Positions 43,874 through 59,012 of a stretch of DNA of 64,000 bases are shown in pieces. The position numbers were made by a program, and so were the translations under genes. The first letter of the stretch is position 1, and each line of letters starts with the position of its first letter. The DNA is from Archegozetes longisetosus. Taxonomy: Eukaryota; Arthropoda; Arachnida; Sarcoptiformes; Trhypochthoniidae. Location of the stretch: positions 124,001 through 188,000 of the forward strand of contig JAEMBT020000004.1 in the NCBI GenBank assembly GCA_018873245.2. Reading direction: 5' to 3'. The notes under the pieces were generated by a model. That model ran no database searches. It saw nothing but the letters and a program-made list of their open reading frames with translations, and was not told the DNA's origin.

Positions 43874-43900
<27 letters not shown>
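43813..43900. repeat. Polypyrimidine tract with (CT)n blocks
   Basis: (CT)n at 43813-43825 and (TC)13-14 at 43874-43900, joined by a C/T-rich bridge. Confidence 0.95.
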
Positions 43901-43905
<5 letters not shown>

Positions 43906-46900
43906 TTACTTTGATTCAGAGTTAACATAACACTAATTGAGATGATCTCATTTGTTATACAATTTATTTTTGGCGTCTCTCTAAAAGGGAGTTAATTGGA
44001 TTTTGCATTGGATTTTCTCATATTTTTGAACTGTTGTTCACCTAAATTATGATAATTAGATTAAACTTGATTTGATCATTGCTTTGTATTTTCTCCAAAG
44101 GTTAAGAACTTCAAAATTTTATTCAGATTTTTGCAAATTTGATCAATCACTTGAATTGTACGTGAAAAATATTGAAAAGTTGACCAAATTGACTAACAAT
44201 TAAAACTAATGAAATGGTAATCTATAGTTGATTACGTGTTCGACAATAACTTTGAGCTTAATTGAAACTATTTTCGAACTGAATTTGCAACAATTAATAT
44301 AATATAAGCTGATTGTGCAAGTTGTCAATTGGCCAAAATTATTGTTGGTTTTTTGAGCCAAACTTAGTCTGAGACAATTTTGTTGTCGTTCAGTGAGATG
44401 TGATTAAAACGAAGTAAACGTTAAAACTCATTTTTGCGATCAATTGTTATAAGAACTGAAAAGAGAATAAAACAAAATTTAAACACAGAATAAGAATGTT
44501 GCAAATACTATTTATAGCCAGATTTACCGCCAAATCTCAAACAATAATTGGTGTTTGTGGGGCTTTAATTTAATCTGAACTTAAAATGTTGTAAATAGTG
44601 TTTTGCTTTGTGCGAATAGCGATGCGTCTAAACATCGTATTTGCCTCCAAAGAGTTTACGATCGATTGCTCCCTAAAATGTTTGACTCTTTCTCTCCTAT
44701 TCTCTCTTTCCTTTACGCATTTCATAACATCAACTCTTCATTTCGACTGCAGTCAGATTTCTCGCATCATTGAATATAACAGACTTTGAGATACATTTTT
44801 ACTGCAAGTAATAGAGAGTGAAAAAGAGATAAAAAGAATTGTTGATATATCAGAATATATTTGTGAATATATATCATGCTATATATAACTTGATATTTTT
44901 TGTCAAAGCAGTTATTTCGATCAGTACAGGCAAAAAAGGATCGGTTCTCTATGACTTTCTTAATTACCTATATAATTAATTGTCTTATGAAAACCCGCTA
45001 AAATACATATTGATTATCAGTTTTAAATAAATGAAACCAGATTTTGTTTAATTCATTTTTTAGATATAATTGTCGTGTATTTTTTGCTGACAACTTAACA
45101 TTTAATACTTGGATAGCAATGTAATATCCGCAAACTAAACAATAGACGCTCCAATGCATCCCCGAAACATTTCTAATAATTAAATAAGTAAAGCAATTTT
45201 TTCACGTAAAATCATTCGTAAACAATTTGGCCATTTTTTCTTAAGGTAACTCTGAACTTATTAACTTCCGAAAAATAAGTAAGCTTTTAAGTGATTTTCA
45301 ATTAAATCATTTTCATAAGGCATCAAATATTGATTGACTGAGTGACTAAAATTCAATCAAACTTTCCATTGATTTGTAGGTGCATTACTCAGATCAATAT
45401 TTTTAAAAGCATCTGTTTAAGTTTTACCTCTTATATACTTTTTCCCTTTTATTTTAATAAAAAACGATCGATTTTTATTTTATTATTAAACAAGTGATTT
45501 TCATTAATTGTTGTCTTATTGTTATCTCATTCTCTTTCATTAATTGTTTTTTATTTATACATCGAATAGAATAATAGTATATCTTGTGATTCAATTACTG
45601 GCATTTTAGTGACCATATTGGCGGTTGTAGAAAAGTTATTTCATTTCAATATTGCCTTCAAGTCATATTTGAACCAAAGATATGTCGCATTGATGTGAAT
45701 GAAAATGATAAAAATTCTATATGAGATGTTCAAACGTAGACTATTAGGCCAGAAAATTAAGTCTCGAGAATCCTAGTCAGGGATCAGGAAAGCTATCATT
45801 CAATTTTTATGCAGCTTATATACTAAATTATAGCTTTTCTATACCTTTATTCTCACTCAATTTTGTGGAGATGCGTTCGTCAATATTTTGCACATTACCA
45901 ATACTAATGCCAATACCACTGTCACTATATTTGCTTTTTCTCTAATTTTTTTCTTTCTCTTTGCTACACATTCACTTTGATTGCTGCCACTGACTGCATA
46001 CTCGAGATTTGTTCAATTTGTTCATACTCTTCTTCAGGGATGAGACAAACACATGAAGTCAGAGTTGCGAACGGCCCACTCAAACTTCTATAAACAATAC
46101 AGAATAATGAGAATCCAGAAAGAGAACCATTTTTAGGAGTATGATAGCTTCTTTAAAAACACAATTTTGTTGACAAAATCCATATTTTTCAAAACCTCAA
46201 AACAGTCAGCTAAAATCTATATGAATTAGTCTTATTTATCAGATGGTTGCTTAAATAAAATATAATACTCATAATTGTCTGAATATTATGGTATAATTGA
46301 AGAATGTTGATTGATTAAAAACCATATTCCACATTGTGTTAGATGACTTGTGTTCTAAGATTCAGGCATGATTTGATCTTTCGGATTTTCACTCAAATCA
46401 AATTTAGTCTCTTGCTTACTGAGGCCGAGCTATAAGTGTTGCAAACGTTCATTAGATCTTATACAAAATTCGCACAATTATTTTATTTTTAGTTTTCTTA
46501 AAATTCAGTTCTAACTACCACAATCATTATTTGAATCTGGAACCTTTTAAATCTTGCTGAGAAATAAATTGCCTATTGAAAAACTGGCACTATTTTTAAT
46601 AAGATTAAGCTCTAAAATGCTAGTTTACTCTTAATATTGTTGCACACATAATATCATTTTTGCGACTGTTCTCACTGTAGAGCATTTGTTTGATTCTGAT
46701 ACTACTGTAGTCTATCAGTATTTTTTTTTATAGAAAATCGAAGCAAAGTGTTTTACCGATAATTTTCATGTTATAAATCTACTCGAAAAAACAATTATTG
46801 TTAGTGTTGTTGTATTGAACTCATCATTTTTTATACTTTGATTGTTTGATTTATTTGTTGCAACAAATTTTAATTCGATCATAAAAACTGTAGACATTAG

Positions 46901-49900
46901 TTCTTAGACTCGACGTTCATTTCAGTTTTTATATAAGCTTTAATGTTGTTTTCAATTATATTGAAAAGAAGGAACGGTTAATGTTTCTGATAAATGATGA
47001 TAAGGTATAGCAAATATTTTACAATTGACTTTCTCATTGTATTTTTAACCCAACACTTGATATGAAAACTCGAGTCAATATTTGGTTTTGTCTTTCGAGG
47101 CAAAAGAAAGGGCTGAGAGGAGAAGAAATAGAACAAACCATTTGAAAAATGATGAAAAAAGTTTCTCACTCTCATAACAACAGATAATAAAGTTTGGCAA
47201 AATCAATGAAATTAAATTAGCACAACTTTTTATTATCATATAAATTACTTTACGGGACAGAGAATAATAGAGGATGTGCCAAATTTAACATTACATTCCA
47301 ACCCACAAACCAGTCATTAACATTTGATAAAGTGTCAAGGTTCTCTGGATAATTTCAAAATAAAATTCTTTTCTAAAATGACATCAAAATTTTGCTTAAA
47401 TAAGTCAATTCTCTTCACTATACTCTTAATGGCTTGCTTTTCAAATTATACACAATATGTACGAATTAGCAAATGAAGTGCTTACGAAAATAATCGCTTT
47501 CGAGTAATCGAAGTAAATTTCGTTGTTGTCACAACAATTAATCGGTACAAAAGAAAACCTGCCTCACCTTTCATTATAACTGAAACGAGTTCTTTAATCA
47601 CTTTCTTTTTACAATCAATAGTTCGTACAATTATTCAAAATTAATCAGTGTTAGATAAAAGAAAACCTAAATTTCATCAAAATATAGCTTCGATTCGGAA
47701 GTTCAAGCATTTTGAGCAAACTTTTTAATTCAAGAGTAATGAATCGCATTGCTCAGGAGTTAAATGATTTATTTTCTCAGGTGATTATAAGATAAGCTTG
47801 AGATGAATGCGAATTTTCCTCCAAAAAATGGAAAGTATTCAATAATGAATACTTTGAAGGACTTTATTTCAGACTTATCTTAAAAGTTGTTATAAGTTTC
47901 TTCAATCAAAGGAAACTTTTTCTAATTTATATTTTTTATTTGAGGAATAAAAATTTGATTTCTTTGTTAAAAATAAATATAGAGTATTATCTCATTTGAT
48001 TCACCACTTGAGTGACTTTATTCTATACTCTCATCAAAGATATTTTTACGATTTTTTCAATTTCAAAAGAATTTAATCACTAAGAAATGAGAAGAGTCTT
48101 TCAATAAAACTCAATTCCTCGCATCAATCGATGTTTCAACTTCTCAACTATTTTCTCATTCTCTCTCATTTCTCATTCTTCTAAGTTTTCTAAAAAAAGT
48201 TCTTCAAAGCTTAAGTCCTAATTTTACATGAATTTGTCATTATTCTATGCCAAAGGATTTTTTTGCGCAGTAACTAATTTTGTATGATCACTTTTTTATA
48301 TGATTGCTTGGCTTTCAAAATTAGCCCTCAATGCCTTATTGTGTGCGAACAGAATGAGTGATCAGATTAAACCTTTCATTAACTGAAAAAATACAGTTCT
48401 ACTCATCAATTATCCGATTATAAGAGTACTAAATAGCTTAGGCTGAAAAACAGTCAACTAATGATAGTTAAAAAGCATTAAATTATAGCATACAAATAAG
48501 CTACTATTAGAGCCAATTGTGATGTAAATATAATAAGATATAGGATTTCGATCAACAAATTCAAATTCTTATTAGAGACAAATAGGGAGCAACTCACTCT
48601 TCTTTAACTATTGATTCAACTTCAGTTTGTCTCAGTATTGATCTGAACTCTGAAAAATTAGCATAAAATCAATTGATTGTACAGTATAATATTTGAAGTT
48701 CTGTACAGTTTCAAACTTTGATCCATTTTAATTAAACAATGAGTGACTTATGAATGAGGGATAACTTATGAATTGCAATACTTTGTTCATTTATTATTAC
48801 AAACCAACTATTAATTAAAGCATTGAAAGTATAATACTTCGTTTATGTCATTTTTGAAATGTCGCTTTGATTGCATGACTAATGAGTCTGATTGGTTTCA
48901 AAATATTTTTCAAACCAATCATTTCATTAGAACTATTCCAGTAAGTCATAAACAACTTTGGCATAATTGATGCTTTTAGAGCAAAAATGTATAGTTTTAT
49001 TCTACTATCAATTTTTTACAGCTAAGTTTCTGTATAAAAAGCAGATATAAAATTGATTAGCACTACTTTCGTTAATATTAATCAGAAAAAGTTGATGTGT
49101 TCGACAAATCTTTCGCGTGATGGCAAACACTGACATCTAACATATCATTTTTCATGTATGGCATCACTCGTGAAGTTGACTATTTATGAAATCAAATTCA
49201 TAAAATCAACAGAGCGTCAAATCTTTTCCATCAGTCCAGTGAAAACTTGATAAATTGGTAAATTTATTGATTCACACAAAGAATGAATCAAAACAAAATG
49301 TAGTATCCTATGAATATGTCTATATCAAACAAGAAGTTTTCCAGTATGGAAGACAATTTTTTTCAAAAAGTTTGCATGTTTTCGGAATATGGTATTAAAA
49401 AAATTTGTGAATGTTATATTCCTTTACTTTCTTACTTTCACAAATGACTTCAATTAACACTTGATTCAAAAATGATTTGATAGCATCTGTTTTGCCGTGT
49501 CATTTCTTTCGATAGTAATGCTATTAAATATTAACGATCACAACTTCTGTAAAACAAAATCACTGACTTAAAAACATTTTTAAGTCCAAAGTTTTAGTGG
49601 ACTTTTGAGCAATTCAATTGAAGCTTTACTGGTTTTCTATTTTTAGCGAAGACAGACTTAGAATGACAGATGTACAGATTCTCGAAACTTCTTATTTCTT
49701 AAGATCTCTGAGGTTATTATCAAATCACAAGTCGTGTTTCACACAATTAGCCACAAGCTATGAATTGATTGAGAATAACTTTCTCAAACTATAAATTATG
49801 TTGAAATAAATAATTATATTAGTTTCAATTAACAATGGTATCGATCATAATAATTTACGAACCTAAACTTGCAACTTTCGTTTAGCTCATATGAAAATTT

Positions 49901-51335
49901 AAGATTCAGATGATCAACTGACTATTGAGAGCAAGCTTAATTTTTTACCGCGTTTAGTCTTCTAAAGATAAGTATCTGATTTCAGCTAAATTGAGTTACT
50001 TTATCTATGAGTTATAGCAGTGTCCGAATTGTCCTCTAAAGATCATAAATTATTATCATATATTTTGAAGCAGTTCTTTTCAAGTCAGATAATTCTCTTT
50101 CATGTTTTCAAAGTTTTTTGCAGGAAACTTGTCTTCTTTACAGTTTTATTCTTTACGCTTACATGAATTTTAAACTGACTTCATTCAACTTATTCTAATA
50201 TATTTAATATTTTCTATTAACTGAATTCTAAATAAATTTGAAATAGTATCTAAAACGACGAAATACACACAAACGTTTCGAAGTTATAGAAAAATAGCCA
50301 AACATTAGCGAAAAGCAATTAAATGTTTTCTGTGAAGTTATTTTATGTGCAACTTCTCTTTCATGTTTCACTCATTTAAAGTGCAGTACAGAGAAGTTGC
50401 TTAAAAAGTATAAAATGATTTACGACTTGTTTTATCTAAAATTGTTTGCATAATCTGTGGAATAACTGAATCAAAACTAAAACGATTTTCTCGTTAAATG
50501 TTTTTTTTTCCCAAGAATTAGTGGTCCGAACATCTTATTATGAATGAATGCAGTAGTCATTTGTCTAAACGCCAAAAACTTAATTTTCTGTTGAATGAAC
50601 GACTGAATGCGCTCATTATTTTCAATTCTGTTTATGATTTTAAGTCTAAGAAGGATCTGTCATTCTTTTCACTTAAGCTTATTTCGATTGTTCAAAGTAA
50701 GTAAAGTAATTGTGCACAAGACAAAACAAATAAGCATAATATAAATCTATCTCTTAAGTACCATAATAACAATGTTTTGGTGCACAAGTTTTTCATCGAA
50801 CATTTATTCATTAATTTGGTTTTTATCACATGTCTTCTAATTAAGCGTTTTATTCAAACTAGAAAATAATTTGGAATAAACACAAAATCCAGAAACTAAA
50901 GTGCATTCATTTGCATATTCAATAAACTTAATTGATTTGTTGAATAAATTAATTAAATATTTTTCATTCAAAGACTTAAGTGTTGAGTCCAAGTGAGAGC
51001 CCATTGTTCATAGAGTTGCGTAATTGATATAACTATCAAGAGATCGAAGATAAAATACATAATGTATTGAAGCTTCGGTTGCCACCTGTACAAGTTTTAG
51101 CGTCTAAGTCTAGATATAAACCCTGATTTATAGTTATACCTTCAATATTCGGGTTTTCAGGTTCCGCACAAAGTCATATCATAGGAATAGTATTAGAAAG
51201 TCAAATTAAGACTTGTGATCGAATAGAGAAACTTTCGTTATCTAAAAACAATAAAATACAGAGTATGTTCATTGAAATGATACCGTTTAACTTAAGTTTT
51301 GGTGATCATACTTTGATCGTAGTTATATGTATTAT

Positions 51336-51778
51336 TATAAGTGCGCGGGTCAACTGCTCAGCGGTTTGGGTCGGATCTATTGCTTAGAACCGCGGGTTAC
51401 CCGCAAAGAACCGCATATTTATAGGATTTAGAACAAGAGTTTAAATAAACGAAAATATATCAAAATGTATGACTCATTGAATGAATAGATTTCTGATCAT
51501 GTTAGTATCATATTACAGAATGCATTACTTTAGGTTCGATTGTTACTTACAATACTTTACATTACAAATCATTTTCTAAAAAGTATGGAAACCTCAAAAA
51601 ATAATTCGAAATAAAGTGTAATTAAAGGAAATAACTAATTGAAAACAGTATTATTCATCAAAGCTATTAATAATTTGAATGTGAGTTAATGTTTCATAAG
51701 ATTGTGCTAAAGTTTCAATATTATATAATTGTAGTGGTTCGGGTCGGGTCGTATGAACCCATGACCTGCGCACCTATA
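51336..51778. mobile_element. 443-bp MITE with 9-bp direct duplication
   Basis: The left end TATAAGTGCGCGGGTCA is complementary to the right end, whose complement reads TATAGGTGCGCAGGTCA. ATGTATTAT flanks it on both sides (51327-51335 and 51779-51787). Near both ends are GGGTCGG/GGTTCGGGTC and CCGCGGGTTACCC-type motifs, with an AT-rich middle, the texture of hAT-like MITEs. hAT duplications are usually 8 bp; the ninth base may be chance. No coding capacity. Confidence 0.8.
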
Positions 51779-51787
51779 ATGTATTAT

Positions 51788-54700
51788 GTCTAATTGAACT
51801 GAAGCTTTTATTTTGTTTTTTCTAAGCACTAATATAAAGTAAAATTAAACTAAATTAAATCAATAATTAATCTCGTAATAAAGTTGAAAGTATAAATTGA
51901 AAGATGAATGTAGCAGAATCAGTAGTTGAGTAATAATCAATACAAACCATGGTAAAAATTGAACCAAATCGAAGGGCCTCCCTTCATATGAAAAGTCCAA
52001 GGAACAATTCGATCAGAGGCGGCAACAAAATTCAAACTTCAATTTAAGTATCAGTTAGCCTATTTTTTTAAAATACTGATAAGATATAAGGAATGGACAG
52101 CTTCAATTTTATCCTAACTTTGGCTCGCACTAATTTGGTCCATGTCTCTCCTTTTAAATGTTGCTCCTTCTACTGACTTAAACGTATTTGCTACAGTTCT
52201 ACTTGTTTGCGGCTAACTAAAGTTATTCCAATCCTTGAATTGATGGAAAGACAACCACTCATAAGAGACCACCATTTTTTGCTTTTATCGACTATTTCTT
52301 TTGTGAATGGGTTGAGCTCACATTAAAAGTGCAAAGATTGCATAAACTGATAATCGTTCTCTCATTTTAACTTTAAGTTTGATGCTCTAAAGCTCGTTCA
52401 ACTCTTCTTATAATCCATTGAGAATAGATAACACCATTAAATTCTGATCAAACGTTTAAAACAAGAGACTAAATAAACAAATAGATTTTAATCACTCACT
52501 CAATTTTCATTTTGAACTATAGTATTGCTTATGAAAATTTAGATCAAGTTTGATAAAATGAAAACACAAAATGTGATTTAAACAAATACATCAATTACTA
52601 TTACTATATATGGATACAATAGTTTGTCACTTCAATTAACTATTAATATGAATGAAGCTACTTCACAGTAAATATGTGGCATTCATAAAGTATATATAAT
52701 ACTTTATTCAACCGAAAATTCAATATTGAACTGAATAAAAATAAAGTATAACTTTGTTTATTTAATATTTGTCCACTTTCATATTCTCCGTTTCTCATAG
52801 TTTTGCCGAAAATGATTTAACGCGCAACTTACTAAATATATTTTGTTTTATGTTAACTAGATTAATTCAACAATATTTAGAAATCAAATACAATTGCAAA
52901 TAATCAATGGTTTAAAATGAAGTGTTTTTGTTCAGTTAATCAAATCTATTTTTCATTGTTCTATTCCCTTACGCTTTGAAAAATGTCATCAAAAGAGTAT
53001 GGATTTAATGCTATTATTAAGGATTTTTTTATTTTAATAACATTAGGTTTTTGCGAATTAAATGTTTTAATAGATATAAATCGCTATTTTGTGCAATCAT
53101 TTTGAATAAACATCGCATATATTTGCAACTTATGATATACACTATTACTTGCACATATGCTATTATATTAAATGCTGGTATTATTCATGCGATATTAACT
53201 GTAATTCTTTTGATCCAATAATGAAATTTTGCGAGAGTAGCATATGTTGGGCTTTACAGTATTGCACAGTATCTCATCTCTCTCTCTCTCTCTCTTCTGC
53301 TAAACTTGTGATCGCTATAATAACTCTCGTCTGAATTGTCTATACAATATTTTTTATTATGATTTTTGAGCTTAGATTTGAAGTGATGCTTGAGTTGAAT
53401 CAGAACCACCTAATAAGATCTAATTAGTTCTTATTGGTGAGACAAGCATTAATCAAAATTGAATTAAACTCAATTGAAGACTACTATTGATTTTTGAAAA
53501 GCTCAATTTTAATAATAATTTATTCGATGTTTGTTTCATTTTTAATATCGATAAATATAAGACAAAAAAATGTAAATTGTTGTTTGACGACAATCAAACA
53601 TTTTTGTACTAATTACAACATTTTAAAACTTTTGAATATTTCTTAAACAGTTATTCCAGATAATTTTCTATAACATTATTTATCATAGTTATAATTCAAA
53701 TTTCTATGGGTGGGTACGTAATAGTGGAATGCAACCATTTTCTACAAAACTTTAAAAATGAATAAACAAACTAATTTATTTTGAAAAATAAGGAAAATTG
53801 CTACATATTCAGTAATGAAGTGACAGTAATATGTAAAGTTCAAACTTAATGGCACTGCGATACTTTTCGGAAAATCACTACGCATCAAACAATTATCTCA
53901 ACAAAGTTGGTTAAGTTTTCAAAATCCTTAACTACCAATGAGTTCAATGAATAGATAAGCTTTGAGTTACTAATCAAAATCTTAATCATTATGACTAAGA
54001 GTATTTTAAGAACTACAGTACAGTCTTTCAATGAGATGCCTGAACGCTATGCATCAAATTATATATTTTACTTTGTTCAGACAATTCCTTCTGAAATAGT
54101 ACCAATTTTCAATTGAGGATTCATTTATTCAAATTTTTCAGTGTAAAGTCGAAGTCACAAAACACACGGAAAGTATAAATGAATAAAACTTTTTCATTTG
54201 TCTCTTTTGATCAATTGTTGACTCTGCAAGTGGTGAGTAACCGAGCTCAAAAGATTGGTCAATATATGGGACTCTTATATTGGTAAAATGACTTCATTGA
54301 TCGCGTTGAAGAAGTGTTAACTTTCTTTAGTTATCTATGGCTTCAGACAAAACATTTTTTTATTCATCATTAGCATTAATAAATAAATTTTTAATATTTG
54401 GACCAAATAATTATATGATTTTTTCTCACAATTCACTCAAATACTATGACACTATTGTTTAATTAATTTACTATATTAATTAAACACATAAATAAACCTA
54501 ATTTTTGACAAGATCGGGTAAAATGATTTCAATATTTACAGGTGTTTACGAATTGAATTTGAATACTTAAATTCTGATTCAATTATTTATTTATTTCTGT
54601 ACATAATATTAACAAACTTTAATCGAGAAATTGATACCTTTCTAGAAAAACATTTTGAGAATCACATGTTTTTACGTAAAAATTGAATTGGCTCAAACTT

Positions 54701-57700
54701 TGAAAAATCCATAAGGTATAAAATGAGAAAAGGCTCACTTTGTCAGTGTAAACTAGTACTAATTAAACAAAGCAATATAACGCTGAGTTCAGCTTTTTAA
54801 ATGTAAAAATGTTTTGAACATGATCAAAATTTGATCAGATAGTCATTTTCAAGTGAATAAATAATAAATACTCACTTGAACACTTGTGAAAAAAACATTT
54901 TTTCTAAGATATTTGTTGGCTACATTGAAGTGATTTGAGTACATAACATTGAGCACTTTATTTTATTGCACAACAATTTTCAACATAGGATTTAGTCTAG
55001 AAGAATAACGCCAACATAAAATAGTGTGAAGTAATGCAATTTGTTTAAATGGAAGAACATTTAGTTCGGAAAAGACGAAACTCGAACTGATGCATACATT
55101 GCTCAAAGGTAGAGATCTTCATAACTAACTCTATAAAAAAAAGATTTTGAGCGTACAATCAGTCTGAAGCTTGTTTTATCTTTTATCAACTTATATTAAT
55201 AGTAATTTTACACTGTTTTTGAGAAAAAGGATAGCTAAAGTCATGAACATCTGCCAGAAAATCACACGAAAACGATCGCATTCAGTGTAATCGACTATTT
55301 ATAAGTACAGTTACTGTGGCTCTTCTTTTGCCATTTGAAGAACACATTTTCAATTAGAAACAATTGGTTATTATAAGTCGTTGTAATATGATATTGATTG
55401 AAAGGCACAGAAGAGGCGGTTGAACAGTCGCGCGTATGTCTCATTGAAAACCGGAGTAAAGTCATATTTACGCCAATTTCAGATAAGTTCAACAAACGTC
55501 AAGATCTTATTGAATTTGTTTTAAATTAATAAAAAACAATATTTGTCATCATACTTTGTCGGTATTAATGAAACTACAGTTGCAGAATATAGAGTTTGAA
55601 ATGTTTTCATAAATTTTCACTGAAAACAAATATAAAATTAAAATAAGTCGCCAATACAACAATGGTTTCAGTTCAATCACTCTATTCTTATGCTCGTCAA
55701 TCATGATTGAGACACAATTATCTTTGACTCAATGGCTTATCTTCACTTAAGACGTAGACGTTAAGAAAATTTTCGAATTGACATTCATTCGATTCACTCA
55801 ATAGTGCTTTCAATCAAAAGAATATATTTGCGATCAAATAAAGTATAGTTAACTCATTAGGAGCTCAATTACTACTTCTGCTCTAACTTGATTTTGATTG
55901 AAGTTAATCAATATGCCTTTTCTGCTATTTAGAGGCTGAGTGTTTGTGATCGATAAGAGAACTCTTTGGCCAAACTCGCTCTTGTAATATATATTGCCTT
56001 TAAGTTTAACCATAATATCATTAAAGATTCATACAAAATCATCAAGATTCACATACTATCGAACATGACGAACATCATTTAGAGTTGTTGTCTAGGATTA
56101 TCCATCGAATATTGTTGATCATAAATGAACTTCAATTGAAACTCAATTAGACAATTGGCCAAATTGTCAGCTATATCTACAACTTTTTATATTGGATGCA
56201 ATATCTCTCAATACGACATTTTGTCCTCTCTTGAGGTTTAGTACCGAAAGTGTCCGAAAATTGTGAGAGAACAAGTACTTTTGAAATAAAAAAATACGTG
56301 AGCCTAACGAGAATGGCAAGGATTAAGCACTCTTTGATGATAGAGATTTATTTTGGGCTCTAAAAAGATAAAATTTTGAAAATACAATTTTCTAAGTTCT
56401 TAAAGTAAAAAGTTTTATCACTTGAAGTCTGATTCGAAAAAATTCAAACTAAACTAAGTTTTTTTTATCAGAATATATATTCCGTGAAAAGAACTCACAA
56501 ATAACAAACATATGCATAAAAGTTGCAAAAGAGTAAAGAATGATATGTTCGATCAGAAGTGCAATCGCGTGAAGTATGGAATGAAGTTTTTACCTGACGT
56601 CAAACGTGTACTTATTCTTTTTGTAGATTTCTTATGCAATAAGAGATGTTAAAACCTTCCGAAAAGAAAATAGTTTATTCACTCAGAATTGTTTAACGTG
56701 TGTTTGAATCTCTCAAACAGTGAACGCTCTATTGAAGCGCGTAACACATTTCCTTTTTGTTTGGATCAACTGTTCCTCATAATAGTGGTTAAGATACTTT
56801 TTTACAGTTTAACACATCATACGAATGGTTGATTGTGAACTAAAAGATTTGATCTTTCCTTTTTCCTAATTTTAAAAGCAATCACACAATCATACTTTGC
56901 TCATTTGATTGACTTATAAACTAGAAACTTCTCATTATTTATATAATGCAGTCATAAACGATAAATAATGATCAAATTTCATGTTTATTATAAGTTTGTT
57001 TTCGAAAAGTTGATTCATTAAAAGTTTCGATATACATAATAATCTTTCATTTGCATAAACTCTTGTGAACGCATTCATTTAATTAATATAATAAATAATG
57101 GGCAAAATGAAAAAACCAAATTCATTAAATGCCTGCTTTGCATTTAAAGTTCTGTACGAAACACTTATTCATTTGGCAGTTTTATTTGCATAAGTTTATT
57201 AATTATGATGAAAATTTCATGATAATGGCCTATTTCATAAATCCGTTGAGTCCGAAAACGAAGTTCTTTGTCAAATTTTTTAATGAGATTAGTTTTAATC
57301 TGATATGAAATAATTGCAATTATTTTTGATACTATAGAGTGCATCGCTCATGTCAAACAGATGTCACATCAAATTAATGCTTCAAAATTCAATTTTCATT
57401 TTTCTACAGCATTTGATCGACTTAAGAAGCATTTAAATCTGAATCACAAAATTAAATTAGTACTAATGCTCTGTTTATTCTCATTAAAATATGAGCACTT
57501 AAAATAAATTTGATCAAAAGCAATTAAATGCATGTAAATCTTTGCTCCTGTTTACGTTTTTTAAATCAAAATTTGATTCAATGCTTCATTTGACCTAAAA
57601 TCCATGTTATAAACAAGAGAATACTATTATTTTCGCAAGTTAAAAAAGCTAAAAGTTTTTCAGTGTTGAAAAAAGTGTCGGTCATTCTCTCTCAAATGAT

Positions 57701-59012
57701 ATGTTTCCAACAAGTTTTGACAATTTCACTTTACTCCTATAAATAAGAATCTGGTTTTAGAGCTGAACACTTATAACAAAAAGTAATTAAGCATCTATTC
57801 TCGATGCGATGCAATCACCATATAGTGAATCATTAAGAATAATTGCTAGTATGAAGTTTACTTTCAGTTCAAAGTGAAATTTTGTTTTACGTGACGCCAA
57901 AATTCTAGAATCTAATAAATGCCTTATAAGTGATTGCGTGACACATTTTCTTTTTCAATTAGTAAAGTATATTCAGCTGTAATCTTATTATTTTTTCTTC
58001 AACTCTGTATTGGTTTCTCTCCTAAGATACAATGAACAAAACTGTAAGACGATTATGTGCCATTCGCTCATTTTTACAAAATATTCAGGTATAATTGGAT
58101 ACTAATTTTGTAATCAAGTTTTATTTTACTATCTATCGAAAAATGAACAAGTCTTTCATAAGTTTGTGTTGTAAATAAATCTGATTGTAATGTTTAAACA
58201 CTGAATTATGTTTATTGATCGTAGTAGATTATTCGTAGGTCAATCTTTTGTAATTCTCACTAAATAAGTAAAGCGTTTCAGTCAATAATTTTGAAAATTT
58301 AGTTAACAGATTCTAAGGAGGTTCAACGTTCAAATCATAAGTAATTAATGATCAGTAACATCTGATCTCTGATCACCTCCTGTAATGGTTTCGTTCATTA
58401 GTGAGAGCAAATTAGAAACACAAACATACAGATGCATTTATATGTAAGGTTTAACCGTATTTTGGAAAGAAGATCCGGGAAAATGAACTAGAGCTAAATG
58501 GTGAACTACCCTATAAGACAGTTGACCCTGAAAACATGACATTTTTCATAAGATTGACTAGAATAAGAAATTGTTCCATTCGCTATATCTTGCATTGAGT
58601 TGCTCTCAAAAAGTAAAACGAGTATAGAGTTGCAGAAAATAAGAATTGTATTGGAATATTTTACTTTTATCTAATCGCAATTCATTTTTCAGACAACATC
58701 GTCAACACATTGCGCTTATTTGCTAAAGTCCTTTTCAATTTGATCGCCCATAAATCACAAGTCAAAGTGAACTAAAGAGCTTTGAGTCAATTCAGTTCAG
58801 TTTTGTTAACATTTTTAAAAACTTAATTGCGTTTGGTTTACATTTCCTAATCTCAACATTAAAAATACATGAAAATAAAGATTGGATTTTAAAAATTTAG
58901 ATTTAATTTGGTTTGAGTGCACTGAAAACTAACTTTTTATAAATGTTTAGTTATTGTTATCTAATTTATCAAAAAAGTGACTATTCGCTCAAATAAATAA
59001 CCGGTACGGTAC
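51788..59012. other. 7.2-kb AT-rich region without a supportable gene
   Basis: No frame shows a domain. It contains one (TC)9 run at 53277-53294. Nothing else stands out. Confidence 0.5.
53277..53294. repeat. (TC)9 microsatellite
   Basis: Uninterrupted TC dinucleotides. Confidence 0.95.

Larger units (their letters stand above)
43359..51335. other. 8-kb AT-rich region without a supportable gene
   Basis: The first 130 bp are probably 3' untranslated sequence of the Sidestep-like gene. Beyond it there is a polypyrimidine tract at 43806-43900 and otherwise AT-rich DNA. The small open frames (for example 44598-44789 and 46978-47175) show no domain. Confidence 0.5.
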
